Part shown: piece by piece, positions 8,220-17,516 of the stretch | How positions within the stretch are numbered: position 1 is the first letter of the stretch | Layout: every line of letters begins with the position of its first letter | Assembly: GCF_030160115.1 (NCBI RefSeq) | Contig: NZ_BSNS01000007.1 | Coordinates: 483,501 to 547,500 of the forward strand | Direction of reading: 5' to 3' | Source of the DNA: Devosia nitrariae | Lineage (GTDB): Bacteria; Pseudomonadota; Alphaproteobacteria; Rhizobiales; Devosiaceae | Length of the DNA: 64,000 bases | Made by a program: the position numbers and the translations under genes | The notes under the pieces: generated by a model | Told to the model about the DNA's origin: nothing | The model's database searches: none | What the model saw: only the letters and a program-made list of their open reading frames with translations

Positions 8220-9206
8220 TTACTGCGGCGTAACGCCGGCCGCGGCGACCACCTCGGCCCAGAGCTCGGTCTGCGTTGCGAGCTTTTCGGCGAGCGCGTC
8301 TGGCGTCGCCTGGTCCGCCGGCACCGGAGCGGTGCCGAGATCGGCAAAGCTCTGCGCCACCGTCTCAGTGGCAAGCGCCGTTTGTAGGGAGGCGCTTAGC
8401 CGCTCGACGATCGCCGGATCCGTGCCGACCGGCGCATAGAGCCCGTGCCAGATGGCCAACTCGAAGTTCTCGAGCCCGCCTTCGGCTGCCGTCGGCACGT
8501 CGGGCAGCGCATCGATCCGTTCAGGCGTGGTGACGGCGTAGGCCTTGATCTCGCCGGCCTGTATCTGCGTGGTCGTGTTGGTCGTCTGGTCGCACATCAT
8601 GTCGATCTGGCCGCCCAGGAGGTCGGTCATGGCCGGACCCGTGCCCTGGTAGGGTACCTCGGTCATCCTCGTGTCGAGCGCATCCATCAACAGCATGCCG
8701 CACAGCTGGCTGGCCGCTCCGACGCCCGCATTGGCATAGGTGATGTTCTCGCCGTTCTCGCGGATATGGGCGAGCAGGTCCTCGAGCGTCTCCGGCTCGA
8801 AATCGCGCCTGGCAACGATGGTCATCGGCACTTCGGTGACGAGACCGATGGGGGCGAAGTCGGTTTGCGGGTCGTAAGGCAGGCTCTGGTAGAGCGCCGG
8901 CGCCGTCGACATGCCGATATGGTGGAGGAGCAGCGTATAGCCATCAGCCGCCGCCGTCGCCGCCTGGGCCGCTCCGAGCGTTCCGCCCGCGCCGCCCACA
9001 TTCTGCACGACGATCTGCTGGCCGAGATCCTCGCTCATCGCCTGGGCCACGAGCCGGGTAACCGTGTCGGTCGGTCCGCCCGCCGAGAAGGGCACGATGA
9101 TGGTGATCGGCTGGGCCGGATAGTCCTGGGCAGCCGCCCCATGAGCGCTGAAGGCCGCGCCCGCCGCAAGCGCGACGGCGAGCAGTGTGGAAATGGTCTT
9201 TCTCAT
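8220..9206 (-). CDS. tctC: Tripartite tricarboxylate transporter substrate-binding protein TctC
   Basis: A 328-residue Bug/TctC-family binding protein. The N-terminus MRKTISTLLAVALAAGAAF begins a signal peptide that ends AAAQD, followed by the family motif YPAQPITIIVPFSAGGPTD. The start at 9206 is chosen because CGGGAGGACAAG precedes it; an in-frame upstream ATG at 9311 has no such support. It is the first gene of a tctC-tctB-tctA unit. Bug proteins bind carboxylates such as citrate, tartrate, benzoate derivatives or amino acids; which one cannot be told here. Confidence 0.92.
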   Translation of the reverse strand: MRKTISTLLAVALAAGAAFSAHGAAAQDYPAQPITIIVPFSAGGPTDTVTRLVAQAMSEDLGQQIVVQNVGGAGGTLGAAQAATAAADGYTLLLHHIGMSTAPALYQSLPYDPQTDFAPIGLVTEVPMTIVARRDFEPETLEDLLAHIRENGENITYANAGVGAASQLCGMLLMDALDTRMTEVPYQGTGPAMTDLLGGQIDMMCDQTTNTTTQIQAGEIKAYAVTTPERIDALPDVPTAAEGGLENFELAIWHGLYAPVGTDPAIVERLSASLQTALATETVAQSFADLGTAPVPADQATPDALAEKLATQTELWAEVVAAAGVTPQ

Positions 9207-9431
9207 CTTGTCCTCCCGAAGATGGGTCCAATGCCGGTTGCAGACCCGGCAGACGGATGAACTCCTTTCAAAGCGCTTTGGATGCAGGAGAGACGCGCAT
9301 GATGAAGTCATGCCGGTGAGGTAGTGGTTCGCCGGCAGACAGAAACTGAGGCTCCTGACGCGGAAGTGACCTGGTGATCTGAAGTAACCGCGGGCTCAGG
9401 CTGAGGACACTCAAACCGGGTAATCGGGACC

Positions 9432-9968
9432 TCACTGTCCGCGCTCCCCCCGCGCCTCGGCGGCCTCGATCTCGTCGATCACCGCCTCCGGCTCGACTTC
9501 GCGCCGCAGCTCGGAAAGCTCGCGATCGTCATCGCGAACCGGCACCTCGAGCCGCTCGGCGATCGCCGAGACCAGCTCGAGCAAGCGCGTCGTTTCGCGC
9601 TCGTTGAGGAGGCCTATCTGCACGTCGAGATCCGCCCGCCTGTCGCTGAGCCGTGCAAGGCGGTTCTGACTGATGAGGATGAACGCCGTCAGGAACAGCG
9701 CCTCGACCGACGCGACCATCGCCAGCACCACGAAGGTCGGATCCCAGGCCGGCACGACCGGTATCCAGCGCAGATTGATGGCAATCCAGCTGATCAGCAC
9801 CACAAGGTGGAGATAGACGAACGTCATGCTGCCGGCGAAACTGGAGATGGTGATCGCCAGTCGCTCCTGCCAGCCCTGCTCTTCCACTTCGCGCCGCCGC
9901 CGGTCGAGCAGCGCCTCGATATTGCGCTCAAGGACCGAAGCTTGAGGCGCGCGGCTTTCCTTCTCCAT
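9432..9968 (-). CDS. DUF1003 membrane protein
   Basis: A 178-residue protein with two transmembrane segments (about 40-65 and 80-105). The second segment is followed by the DUF1003 signature FILISQNRLARLSDRRADLD and a coiled-coil-like, charged C-terminus rich in Glu and Arg. The family is widespread in proteobacteria; function is unknown. It is transcribed away from the manganese catalase gene across a 194-bp gap holding both promoters. The stop lies about 225 bp beyond the tctC start, with nothing recognisable between. Confidence 0.85.
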   Translation of the reverse strand: MEKESRAPQASVLERNIEALLDRRRREVEEQGWQERLAITISSFAGSMTFVYLHLVVLISWIAINLRWIPVVPAWDPTFVVLAMVASVEALFLTAFILISQNRLARLSDRRADLDVQIGLLNERETTRLLELVSAIAERLEVPVRDDDRELSELRREVEPEAVIDEIEAAEARGERGQ

Positions 9969-10162
9969 TTGAGGCAGGCCCTTGTTGTGCGTGACCCTAA
10001 CAACGCACGAACCGGGGCGGGGCGTTCCCGGTTCGTGCGATCGAAAAGGGTTGCATGGCTCATCTGTGTTAGGCGCCTGCCCGTCGATCCCGGTTCAGCG
10101 ACGGCGAGTGGAACGGGTCCGTGCCTTGCCGGTTGACGTTCGTCCAACCCAAGGAGACCAGC

Positions 10163-10987
10163 ATGTTCCACCATTCCGGCAAGCTTCAGTACGAGGTGCG
10201 TGTCGAGAACCCAAACCCGCAATTCGCCTGCCATCTCCAGCAGGCGATCGGTGGCATCGAAGGCGAGATCCGCGTTGCCATGCAGTATTTCTTCCAGGCC
10301 ATGGGCGCGCGCGGCGATGCCAAATATCGCGACCTCTTGATGATGACGGCGACGGAAGAACTCTCCCACATCGAATTCCTGGGCCACGCCGTGGCGCTCA
10401 ACCTCGATGGCGCGCCCACGTCCCTGCAGGAGAAGGCGGCGGGCGACCCGGTGGTCAATGCGATCATGGGGGGAATGAACCCGCGGCACATCCTCTCGTC
10501 GGGTCTCTCGGCCATGCCGGTCAACGCCAATGGCGTTCCGTTCGATATGAGCCACGTCTATGCGAGCGGCAATATCGGCGCCGACATGCTCGCCAACGCC
10601 ATGGCCGAGGCCAGCGGGCGTGTGCTGGCGACTCGCCTTTACAATTTGACCGACGATGCCGGAATGAAGGACATGCTCTCGTTCCTCATCGCCCGCGACA
10701 CCATGCACCAGCAGCAATGGCTGGCGGTGATCGAGGAACTGGGCGGGCTCGAAAAGCAGCTTCCCATCCCCAACTCGACGCCGCCCGAGCACGAGGCGAC
10801 CGAGCATTCCTATTATTTCCTCAATACCTCGCTTGACGAGCCGACGCCCAAGGGCCGCTGGTCATCCGGCCCATCCCTCGACGGCCGCTCCAAGTTCAGT
10901 GTGGTGGAGAAGCCCGAGCCGCTGGGCCAGAAGCCCAGTCTCGGCAAGGCCCGCCCGGACGTCGGCGCCCAAAAGGAACAGAGCTGA
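10163..10987 (+). CDS. Manganese catalase
   Basis: A 274-residue non-haem dimanganese catalase that disproportionates hydrogen peroxide. The metal ligands can be placed by family pattern: E35 (GIEGEIRVAMQY), E66 and H69 (TEELSHIE), E149 (AMAEASGR) and H182 (RDTMHQQQW). The start at 10163 follows AAGGAGACCAGC; the frame opens 14 codons earlier without a site. The C-terminal 60 residues are Pro/Lys-rich as in other proteobacterial members. It is monocistronic, divergent from DUF1003 and convergent with the SDR gene at 11005. A role in desiccation or stationary-phase peroxide defence is usual for the family. Confidence 0.95.
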   Translation: MFHHSGKLQYEVRVENPNPQFACHLQQAIGGIEGEIRVAMQYFFQAMGARGDAKYRDLLMMTATEELSHIEFLGHAVALNLDGAPTSLQEKAAGDPVVNAIMGGMNPRHILSSGLSAMPVNANGVPFDMSHVYASGNIGADMLANAMAEASGRVLATRLYNLTDDAGMKDMLSFLIARDTMHQQQWLAVIEELGGLEKQLPIPNSTPPEHEATEHSYYFLNTSLDEPTPKGRWSSGPSLDGRSKFSVVEKPEPLGQKPSLGKARPDVGAQKEQS

Positions 10988-11004
10988 CCGGCAGGGCGGG
11001 TGGA

Positions 11005-11751
11005 TCAGTAGGTCGTGCGCCCGCCTGAGAGGTCGAAGACCGAGGCGGTGGTGAAGCTGTTGTCCTTCGAGACCAGCCAGGCAACCATCGCCGCCGCCTC
11101 CTCGACCTCGAGGAACCGCCCGCGCGGGATGCGCACGAGCATGTAGTTGATGAATTCCTCGGTCAGCGTGTCGAGGATCTTCGTCTTGGCGGTTGCCGGC
11201 GTGATGGCGTTGACCGCGATGTCGTGTTTGGCCAGTTCCTTGCCCAGCGACTTGGTCAGCCCGATGACCCCGGCCTTGGCGGCCGAATAGGCCGAAAGGT
11301 TGGGATTGCCCTCCTTGCCGGCGACCGATGAGATGTTGACGATGCGCCCGTAATTGCGCGCCTTCATCGACGGGATCACCACCTTGTTGACGTAAAAGGT
11401 GCCGTTGAGGTTGATCTCGACCACGCGCCGCCATTCATCCGGATCGTAGTCCTCGAGCGTCGCGTTGCTGCCCGCAACCCCGGCCGAATTGACGAGGATC
11501 GAGACCGGGCCTGTCTCCGCTTCGACCTCGCCATGAACGCGCTCGAGCCCGGCAAGGTCGGTGATGTCGACCACCTTGCCCGAGGCGTCAGTCCCGAGCG
11601 CCGCCGTCGCCGCGGTCAGGGCTTCCCTGTTCATGTCCCAAAGGCTGACCTTTGCCCCCGACGCCAGCAGGCGCCGGGCGATAGCAAAGCCGATTCCCTG
11701 GGCGCCGCCCGTCACCACTGCCACCTGGCCGGCAAGATCGATCTGGTTCAT
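11005..11751 (-). CDS. SDR dehydrogenase, probable L-2-keto-3-deoxyrhamnonate dehydrogenase
   Basis: A 248-residue classical short-chain dehydrogenase: TGGAQGIG cofactor loop near residue 15, an NSAG motif, and catalytic S and YSAAKAG (Y-x-x-x-K). Its ATG overlaps the stop of the rhamnonate dehydratase gene (ATGA), so the two are translationally coupled. In the oxidative non-phosphorylating L-rhamnose route, an SDR (LRA5 type) oxidises 2-keto-3-deoxyrhamnonate to the 2,4-diketo acid before hydrolysis. Position and family fit that step; substrate specificity is inference. It is the last gene of the cluster. Confidence 0.78.
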   Translation of the reverse strand: MNQIDLAGQVAVVTGGAQGIGFAIARRLLASGAKVSLWDMNREALTAATAALGTDASGKVVDITDLAGLERVHGEVEAETGPVSILVNSAGVAGSNATLEDYDPDEWRRVVEINLNGTFYVNKVVIPSMKARNYGRIVNISSVAGKEGNPNLSAYSAAKAGVIGLTKSLGKELAKHDIAVNAITPATAKTKILDTLTEEFINYMLVRIPRGRFLEVEEAAAMVAWLVSKDNSFTTASVFDLSGGRTTY

Positions 11752-12950
11752 TTGCCTAATGCTTCCTCATTCAACGGCACAAGCTTGTCGCGGTCGGCGA
11801 TGGTCATGCCGAAGCCGGGCGCATCGCCTACCCTGAGCCTGCCCTCGACCGGCAGCGCCTCGCCGGAAAAGAGGTCGCCGAAAACCGGCCTGATGGTCAA
11901 CCCATCGGCGCTCGCCGCCACGTACTCGCAGACCGGTGGCTGCGGCTGGCTGGCAATGAAATGATAGGAATAGGGCCCGCTGCCGTGGGGGATCACTGGG
12001 ATGTCGTAGGCGCTGGCATGCGCGGCGATCCGCAACAGCTCCGTCAGCCCGCCGACCCACATCACGTCCGGCTGCAGGATATCGACGGTGCGCTCTTCGA
12101 TCAGCCGTCGGAAACCGTAGCGGGTGTATTCGTGCTCGCCGGTCGTCCATTTGAGCGTCGGATGCGCGGCCTTCAACTGCCGGAAACCTTCGACGTCGTC
12201 GGGCGAGAGCACCTCCTCCCACCAATGGATGCCGAGCGGTTTGGCCGCTTGCGCAAGCTCGATCGCATAGGGGACGGTCAGACTCATATAACAGTCGACC
12301 ATCAGCGGGAAATCCGCCCCCACCGCCTCGCGGTGGCCGGCAAGGAAGGCGATATTGGCCTTGAGCCCCTCGCGTCCGTCATGCGGCCCGTGGGGCAGCG
12401 GCACCTTGGCGCCCCAGAAACCGTGGCCCTTGATCGCCGCGGCCGACGGGCCGGTGCAGTAAAAGGAGATCTCCTCGCGGGTCAGGCCCCCGATGAGGTT
12501 GTAGACCGGCTCGTCCCTAAGCTTGCCGACGAGATCCCAGAGTGCGAGGTCCACGACGCTGATGGTCGCGACCGGCAAACCCTTGCGGCCATAGGGCATG
12601 GAGGCGCGATACATCTGGTCCCAGATGAGGTTGATGTTGCGCGCGTCGGCCCCGACGAGGAAGCGCGAGAAATGATGGGCGACGAGCCAGGCGGCCGGCG
12701 GCCCGCCAAAGCCCGTGGCGACCCCCGTCACACCGCCCTCGCTTTCGAGCTCGACAACAATCGAGCCCAGCGCACCAATCCCCCAGCTCGAGCGCTTCTC
12801 CCGGTAATCGGCATAGCCGGACATGGGGTTGGCAATGAGGCTGTCGATCACCCAGTGGCCGGCGCCCTGCTGGAAATAATCCCCGCCATTGCCTTTGCTG
12901 GCAACGAGGAAGACGCGGACGGCGGTGATCCTGAACGGCGATCTCGTCAT
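11748..12950 (-). CDS. rhmD: L-rhamnonate dehydratase (enolase superfamily)
   Basis: A 400-residue mandelate-racemase-subgroup enolase. It shares long stretches with characterised RhmD enzymes, including the YREKRSSWGIGALGSIVVE block, KGLPVATISVVDLALWD, a metal-ligand MVDCYMSL, TTGEHEYTRYGFR and PHGSGPYSYHF. RhmD dehydrates L-rhamnonate to 2-keto-3-deoxy-L-rhamnonate. The start overlaps the stop of the lactonase gene (ATGA) and the stop overlaps the SDR start, giving a tightly coupled operon. Length equals that of known RhmD proteins. Confidence 0.9.
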   Translation of the reverse strand: MTRSPFRITAVRVFLVASKGNGGDYFQQGAGHWVIDSLIANPMSGYADYREKRSSWGIGALGSIVVELESEGGVTGVATGFGGPPAAWLVAHHFSRFLVGADARNINLIWDQMYRASMPYGRKGLPVATISVVDLALWDLVGKLRDEPVYNLIGGLTREEISFYCTGPSAAAIKGHGFWGAKVPLPHGPHDGREGLKANIAFLAGHREAVGADFPLMVDCYMSLTVPYAIELAQAAKPLGIHWWEEVLSPDDVEGFRQLKAAHPTLKWTTGEHEYTRYGFRRLIEERTVDILQPDVMWVGGLTELLRIAAHASAYDIPVIPHGSGPYSYHFIASQPQPPVCEYVAASADGLTIRPVFGDLFSGEALPVEGRLRVGDAPGFGMTIADRDKLVPLNEEALGK

Positions 12951-13834
12951 AGGCGGTAGACCCGCTCGGCCGTACCGCGCATCAGCGCCGCCTGCTCATC
13001 GCCCGAAAGGTCCGCAACGATCGCCGCGAACGCCCGCCAGAGATCGCCATAGGAGGAAAAGAGCTTGTCGACCGGAAAGTTTGAGGCGAACATCGCGCGC
13101 TCAGCGCCGAAGACATCGAGCGTTTCGAGGACGTAAGGCCTGATGCTCTCAAGCGTCCAGTCATGGTCGAACATGCCAAGCCCGCTGATCTTGACGCAGA
13201 CGTTCGGCTGTTCTGCCAGCAGCCGCAAGCCGACCCGCCATTGCCGCCAGCCGGCAAGCGTGCGGTCGACGAACATGCCGGCATGGTTGAGGATGATCTG
13301 TGTGGCGGGGTTATCTGCCGCAAGGCGCGCCGCCGCCTGCATCTGGTGCGGATAGAGCTGCAGGTCGAAGCTCATGCCGAACCGGTCGAGGAGCTTGAAG
13401 CCCTTCTGCCAGGCGGGATCGGCGAGGTAGTCCTTCGTCACATAGGTAAAGAGGGGATCCGTGTGCAGGTTGATGACCTGCCTGATGCCGCGCACCGCCG
13501 GGTATGCCGCATGCGCCGCCAGCATCGCCTCGGCATCGGCCGCCGAGAGATCAGCATTGGCAACGATGGCGAGCTTCACTTGCGAGCGGGTGTCGGCCAT
13601 CGCCTGCAGGTGGCGCGTCTCGGCGACCGGGTCGGTCGGGAAGGCTTCCACGTGCACGGCCTTGAGGATCTCGACCTCGCCCGCGTCGGCGATGAGGTCA
13701 TCGAGGAGGTAGGAGCGGGCAATGGCGGTATTGTCGCCAATGAGCCCGGTCGAAGGCGTCTCGAGACCGGGATAAAGCCGGGTCGAGAGGTCCCACAAAT
13801 GGATGTGGGGATCGACGACGGTAAGCTTCTGCAT
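12947..13834 (-). CDS. Amidohydrolase-family lactonase, probable L-rhamnono-lactonase
   Basis: A 295-residue member of the amidohydrolase_2 group. The N-terminal metal motif DPHIHLWDL is present, with a later His (ILNHAGMF) and a terminal D (FASNFPVDK), as in sugar lactonases acting on fucono- and rhamnono-lactones. The start at 13834 is preferred: GGACGGGGG stands upstream and the protein then begins MQKLTVVDPHIH; a longer frame reaches 13903 but would overlap the upstream gene. Between a rhamnose dehydrogenase and a rhamnonate dehydratase, hydrolysis of L-rhamnono-lactone is the logical role. Confidence 0.82.
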   Translation of the reverse strand: MQKLTVVDPHIHLWDLSTRLYPGLETPSTGLIGDNTAIARSYLLDDLIADAGEVEILKAVHVEAFPTDPVAETRHLQAMADTRSQVKLAIVANADLSAADAEAMLAAHAAYPAVRGIRQVINLHTDPLFTYVTKDYLADPAWQKGFKLLDRFGMSFDLQLYPHQMQAAARLAADNPATQIILNHAGMFVDRTLAGWRQWRVGLRLLAEQPNVCVKISGLGMFDHDWTLESIRPYVLETLDVFGAERAMFASNFPVDKLFSSYGDLWRAFAAIVADLSGDEQAALMRGTAERVYRL

Positions 13835-13847
13835 TCGCACCCCCGTC

Positions 13848-14633
13848 CTATTGCAGATTGACGAAAAGGCCGCCGTCGACGAGCAGCGCCGCACCAGTGA
13901 CATAGGCGGCCATGTCCGAGGCGAGAAAGGCGACGACCTTGCCCACGTCCTCGGGCGTGCCGAACCGACCGAGTGGAATGCGTTTGTCGAGATAGGCGCG
14001 TTTTTCCGGATCCGACCAGTCGTCCTTGTTGAGGTCGGTAGCGATGGCCCCCGGCATCACCGAATTGCAGCGGATGCCATAAGGGCCGAGCGCGATGGCC
14101 GCCGACTGCATCAGCGAATGGACGCCCGCTTTGGTCGGCGTGTAGTGCGTCTGCATGGCGCCGCCGACCAGCGCCGAGATCGACGAGGTGGCAATGATCG
14201 CCCCGCCCGTCCCTTGGCTCTTCATGCGATTGGCTGCCGCCTGACTGACATAGAACGCCCCGTTGAGATTGACCGCGACAGTCTGCTGGTAGGTTTCGAG
14301 CGGCATGTCGAGGAAGGCGTGGAACGGGCAGATGCCGGCGTTCGATGAAAGGACGTCGACCCCACCGAAATTGTCGACGGCAGCCGCGACCAGCCGTTGC
14401 GCCACCTTCGGATCGGCGATATCGCCTTCGACCGCGATGGCCCGGCGGCCGAGAGCGGCGATCTCGGCCACGACGTCCTCGATCGCCCGGTCGCGCCCGT
14501 AGTCCTCGTCATTGGCGACATGATAGCCGATGACGACGTCGCACCCCTGGCGCGCCAGCTCGACCGAAATGCCCCGGCCGATGCCCCTCGAGCCGCCGGT
14601 GACGATGGCGCGCTTGCCCGTCAGCAACGTCAT
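13848..14633 (-). CDS. L-rhamnose 1-dehydrogenase (SDR)
   Basis: A 261-residue SDR, first gene of the rhamnose cluster. It shows TGGSRGIG near residue 14, SNAGICPFHAFLDMP, SSISALVGGAMQTHYTPTKA (catalytic Y-x-x-x-K) and the C-terminal LLVDGGLFVNLQ. The ICPFH, GGAMQTHYTPTKAG and DGGLFVNLQ blocks are those I associate with Azotobacter-type L-rhamnose dehydrogenase. The enzyme oxidises L-rhamnose to L-rhamnono-lactone. The lactonase gene follows 13 bp downstream. No rhamnose transporter or regulator is adjacent, so uptake must be encoded elsewhere. Confidence 0.85.
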   Translation of the reverse strand: MTLLTGKRAIVTGGSRGIGRGISVELARQGCDVVIGYHVANDEDYGRDRAIEDVVAEIAALGRRAIAVEGDIADPKVAQRLVAAAVDNFGGVDVLSSNAGICPFHAFLDMPLETYQQTVAVNLNGAFYVSQAAANRMKSQGTGGAIIATSSISALVGGAMQTHYTPTKAGVHSLMQSAAIALGPYGIRCNSVMPGAIATDLNKDDWSDPEKRAYLDKRIPLGRFGTPEDVGKVVAFLASDMAAYVTGAALLVDGGLFVNLQ

Positions 14634-14915
14634 TGTCTGTCCGCGCCCGCCGCAACCGCTTTCCGGCCGCGCAATTGGTTCGATTCGGGCATTTCGTCCT
14701 CCGCGGCCGGTAATCCGGCCTCCCCACGCTCTCGCGGCGTTCGCTTATCCGGTCAGACTGCCACCTGCCAACTTGTCAGTCAAGTTTACAGTTAACGCTT
14801 TGCCGACCCTTGCCTTCCCACCCTACCCGAATTCCGCTAGACCTCGGTCCAGATTGTGATGCGTTCGGAGCAGGCTCGCAATGAAGACTGGTGAACCATT
14901 GCGGAACCGTCGCTA

Positions 14916-15941
14916 ATGAAGATTTTCGTCACCGGCACGGCCGGGTTCATCGGCTTCCATCTCGCACGCCGGCTCCTCGCCGATGGGCATCAGGTTGTAG
15001 GGTTCGACGGGCTTACGCCTTACTACGATGTGTCGCTGAAGCGCGAGCGCCACGCGATTCTCAAGCGCTGCAACGGCTTCAGCGCCGTCGAGGCCATGCT
15101 CGAGGACAAAGCCGCCCTCGAAGAGGCCGTCGCCGCCTTTGCCCCCGACATCATCGTGCACCTAGCCGCCCAGGCAGGCGTGCGCTACAGCCTCGAACAT
15201 CCCGAGACCTATGTCGGCTCTAACCTCGTCGGCACCTTTAACCTCCTCGAGGCCGCCCGCCTCCATCCGCCCCGGCACCTGCTCATCGCCTCGACCTCAT
15301 CGGTCTATGGTGGCAATGAGAAGTTGAAGATGCCGTTCGAGGAAGCCGATCGAACCGACTTCCCCATTTCGACCTATGCCGCCACCAAGAAGGCCGGTGA
15401 GGCGATGAGCCATGCCTATGCGCATCTCCATGAGCTGCCGACCACCTGCTTCCGCTTCTTTACCGTCTACGGCCCCTGGGGCCGGCCGGACATGGCGCTC
15501 TTCAAGTTCGTCTCGGCCATCGAGCGGGGCCAGCCCATCGAGGTTTATGGCGAGGGGCGCATGCAGCGCGACTTCACCTATATCGACGATTTGGTGGAAG
15601 GGATCGTGCGGCTGATGGATGCCGTTCCCGAGGCGGGAAGGCCAGTCGAAGCCGAGGGCGTCGTCGACTCGCTGTCGCCGGTCGCTCCCTGGCGTGTCGT
15701 CAATATCGGGGGCGGACAGCCGGCAGGGCTGATGGACTTCATCGCGACCATCGAGAAGATCCTGGGCCGTCCCGCTGAAAAGATCCTGCTGCCCAGGCAG
15801 CCGGGGGACGTCGAGCAAACCTTCGCCAATGCCGGCCTCATTGAGGCGCTGACGGGCTATCGGCCCACGACCGGTATCGACGAAGGCGTGCGCGCGTTCG
15901 TCGAATGGTACCGGCAGGACTACCTGGTCCGTCAGGATTGA
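14916..15941 (+). CDS. lpsL: UDP-glucuronate 4-epimerase
   Basis: A 341-residue extended SDR with TGTAGFIG (residues 6-13), catalytic Y154-x-x-x-K158 (YAATKKAGE) and the family-specific [17 protein letters not shown] and [11 protein letters not shown] blocks. It interconverts UDP-glucuronate and UDP-galacturonate for lipopolysaccharide and capsule synthesis. Followed by a UDP-glucose dehydrogenase gene, the pairing known as lpsL-rkpK in Sinorhizobium. Both strands of the 282-bp region upstream (14634-14915) should hold promoters, since the rhamnose cluster diverges from it. Confidence 0.92.
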   Translation: MKIFVTGTAGFIGFHLARRLLADGHQVVGFDGLTPYYDVSLKRERHAILKRCNGFSAVEAMLEDKAALEEAVAAFAPDIIVHLAAQAGVRYSLEHPETYVGSNLVGTFNLLEAARLHPPRHLLIASTSSVYGGNEKLKMPFEEADRTDFPISTYAATKKAGEAMSHAYAHLHELPTTCFRFFTVYGPWGRPDMALFKFVSAIERGQPIEVYGEGRMQRDFTYIDDLVEGIVRLMDAVPEAGRPVEAEGVVDSLSPVAPWRVVNIGGGQPAGLMDFIATIEKILGRPAEKILLPRQPGDVEQTFANAGLIEALTGYRPTTGIDEGVRAFVEWYRQDYLVRQD

Positions 15942-16041
15942 GCGAACCCGCCGCGTCAACCATGACTTGGCAATCGCCTTTACCTTCTGTTTACCCTCAT
16001 GCGAGAGTTCATCTTCCTGCGAGCGCCCTGGAGCACGCCTG

Positions 16042-17385
16042 ATGCGCATAACAATGATCGGTTCCGGTTACGTCGGCCTTGTCAGCGGCGCCTGCTTTGC
16101 CGATTTCGGCCACGACGTCGTCTGCGTCGACCTCGACGACAAGAAGATCGCCGCGCTCGGGCGCGGCGAGATCCCCATCTTCGAGCCCGGCCTCGATCGG
16201 CTGGTGGCCGACAATGTCGCGGCCGGCCGGCTGCGCTTCACCACGCAGCTAGCCCCGGCCGTTGCCGATGCCCAGGTGGTATTCATCGCCGTCGGCACCC
16301 CTTCGCGCCGCGGCGACGGCCATGCCGACCTCTCCTATGTGCATGCGGCCGCCGCCGACATCGCCCGCGCCCTCAGCGGCTTTACCGTCGTCGTCACCAA
16401 GTCGACGGTGCCGGTCGGCACCGGCGACGAGGTCGAGCGCATCATTGCCGAGACCAACCCGGATGCCGATGTGGCCGTGGTCTCCAACCCCGAGTTCCTG
16501 CGCGAGGGCGCGGCCATCGAGGACTTCAAGCGCCCCGATCGCATCGTCATCGGCCTCGAGGACGAGCGGGCCCGTGAGCTGATGACCGAGGTCTATCGCC
16601 CGCTCTACCTCAACCAGGCACCGCTGCTGTTTACCGGCCGGCGCACCGCCGAGCTGATCAAATATGCCGGCAATGCCTTCCTGGCCATGAAGATCACCTT
16701 CATCAACGAGATCGCGGACCTGTGCGAAAAGACCGGGGCCAATGTGCAGGAGGTGGCGCGCGGCATCGGGCTCGACAAGCGCATCGGATCCAAGTTCCTC
16801 AATGCCGGCCCCGGCTATGGCGGCTCGTGCTTTCCCAAGGACACCCTGGCCCTGGTCAAGACCGGCCAGGACCATGAGAGCCCTTTACGCCTGATCGAGG
16901 CGACGGTTGCCGTCAACGACCAGCGCAAGCGCGCCATGGGCCGGCGGGTGATCGCCGCGCTCGGCGGCTCGGTGCGCGGCAAGACCATTGGCGTCTTGGG
17001 CCTTACCTTCAAGCCCAACACCGACGACATGCGCGAGGCGCCCTCGATCGCCATCATCCAGGCGTTGCAGGATGCCGGGGCCAGGATCAAGGCCTATGAT
17101 CCGGAAGGCATGGGGATGGCGCGCACCCTGATCGAGGGCATCGACTATGCCAGCGATGCCTATGACGCGGCGGCCGGCGCCCATTGCCTGGTGCTGATCA
17201 CCGAGTGGAACCAGTTCCGCTCGCTGGACATGAAGCGCCTCAAGGCCACCATGGCCGCGCCCAACTTCGTCGACCTCAGAAACGTCTATCGGCGCCGCGA
17301 GCTCGAGGCGGCTGGCTTTGCCTATCACAGCATCGGCCGCTCCGGTGACGGCGACGACCAGGTCCGGGAGATCGCGGCCGAATAG
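16042..17385 (+). CDS. rkpK: UDP-glucose 6-dehydrogenase
   Basis: A 447-residue UDP-glucose dehydrogenase that oxidises UDP-glucose to UDP-glucuronate, the substrate of the epimerase encoded just upstream. It begins MRITMIGSGYVGLVSG, and the catalytic nucleophile is C263 in GPGYGGSCFPKD. The frame is open 25 codons further upstream, but the dinucleotide-fold start fixes the ATG at 16042. The 100-bp gap to lpsL leaves room for a separate promoter. Also known as ugd. Confidence 0.94.
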   Translation: MRITMIGSGYVGLVSGACFADFGHDVVCVDLDDKKIAALGRGEIPIFEPGLDRLVADNVAAGRLRFTTQLAPAVADAQVVFIAVGTPSRRGDGHADLSYVHAAAADIARALSGFTVVVTKSTVPVGTGDEVERIIAETNPDADVAVVSNPEFLREGAAIEDFKRPDRIVIGLEDERARELMTEVYRPLYLNQAPLLFTGRRTAELIKYAGNAFLAMKITFINEIADLCEKTGANVQEVARGIGLDKRIGSKFLNAGPGYGGSCFPKDTLALVKTGQDHESPLRLIEATVAVNDQRKRAMGRRVIAALGGSVRGKTIGVLGLTFKPNTDDMREAPSIAIIQALQDAGARIKAYDPEGMGMARTLIEGIDYASDAYDAAAGAHCLVLITEWNQFRSLDMKRLKATMAAPNFVDLRNVYRRRELEAAGFAYHSIGRSGDGDDQVREIAAE

Positions 17386-17516
17386 GCCGCGGCAGGCGCG
17401 GCAAAGGCCTGGATCCACCATACCCTTGCAGGTCCGCCGACTGTCGGCATGGACATCGCCGTCCGCCTCGGGTCATTGTGCGCGTCGTTCCGAAAGACGA
17501 TTCCAAGGACCGCCGC

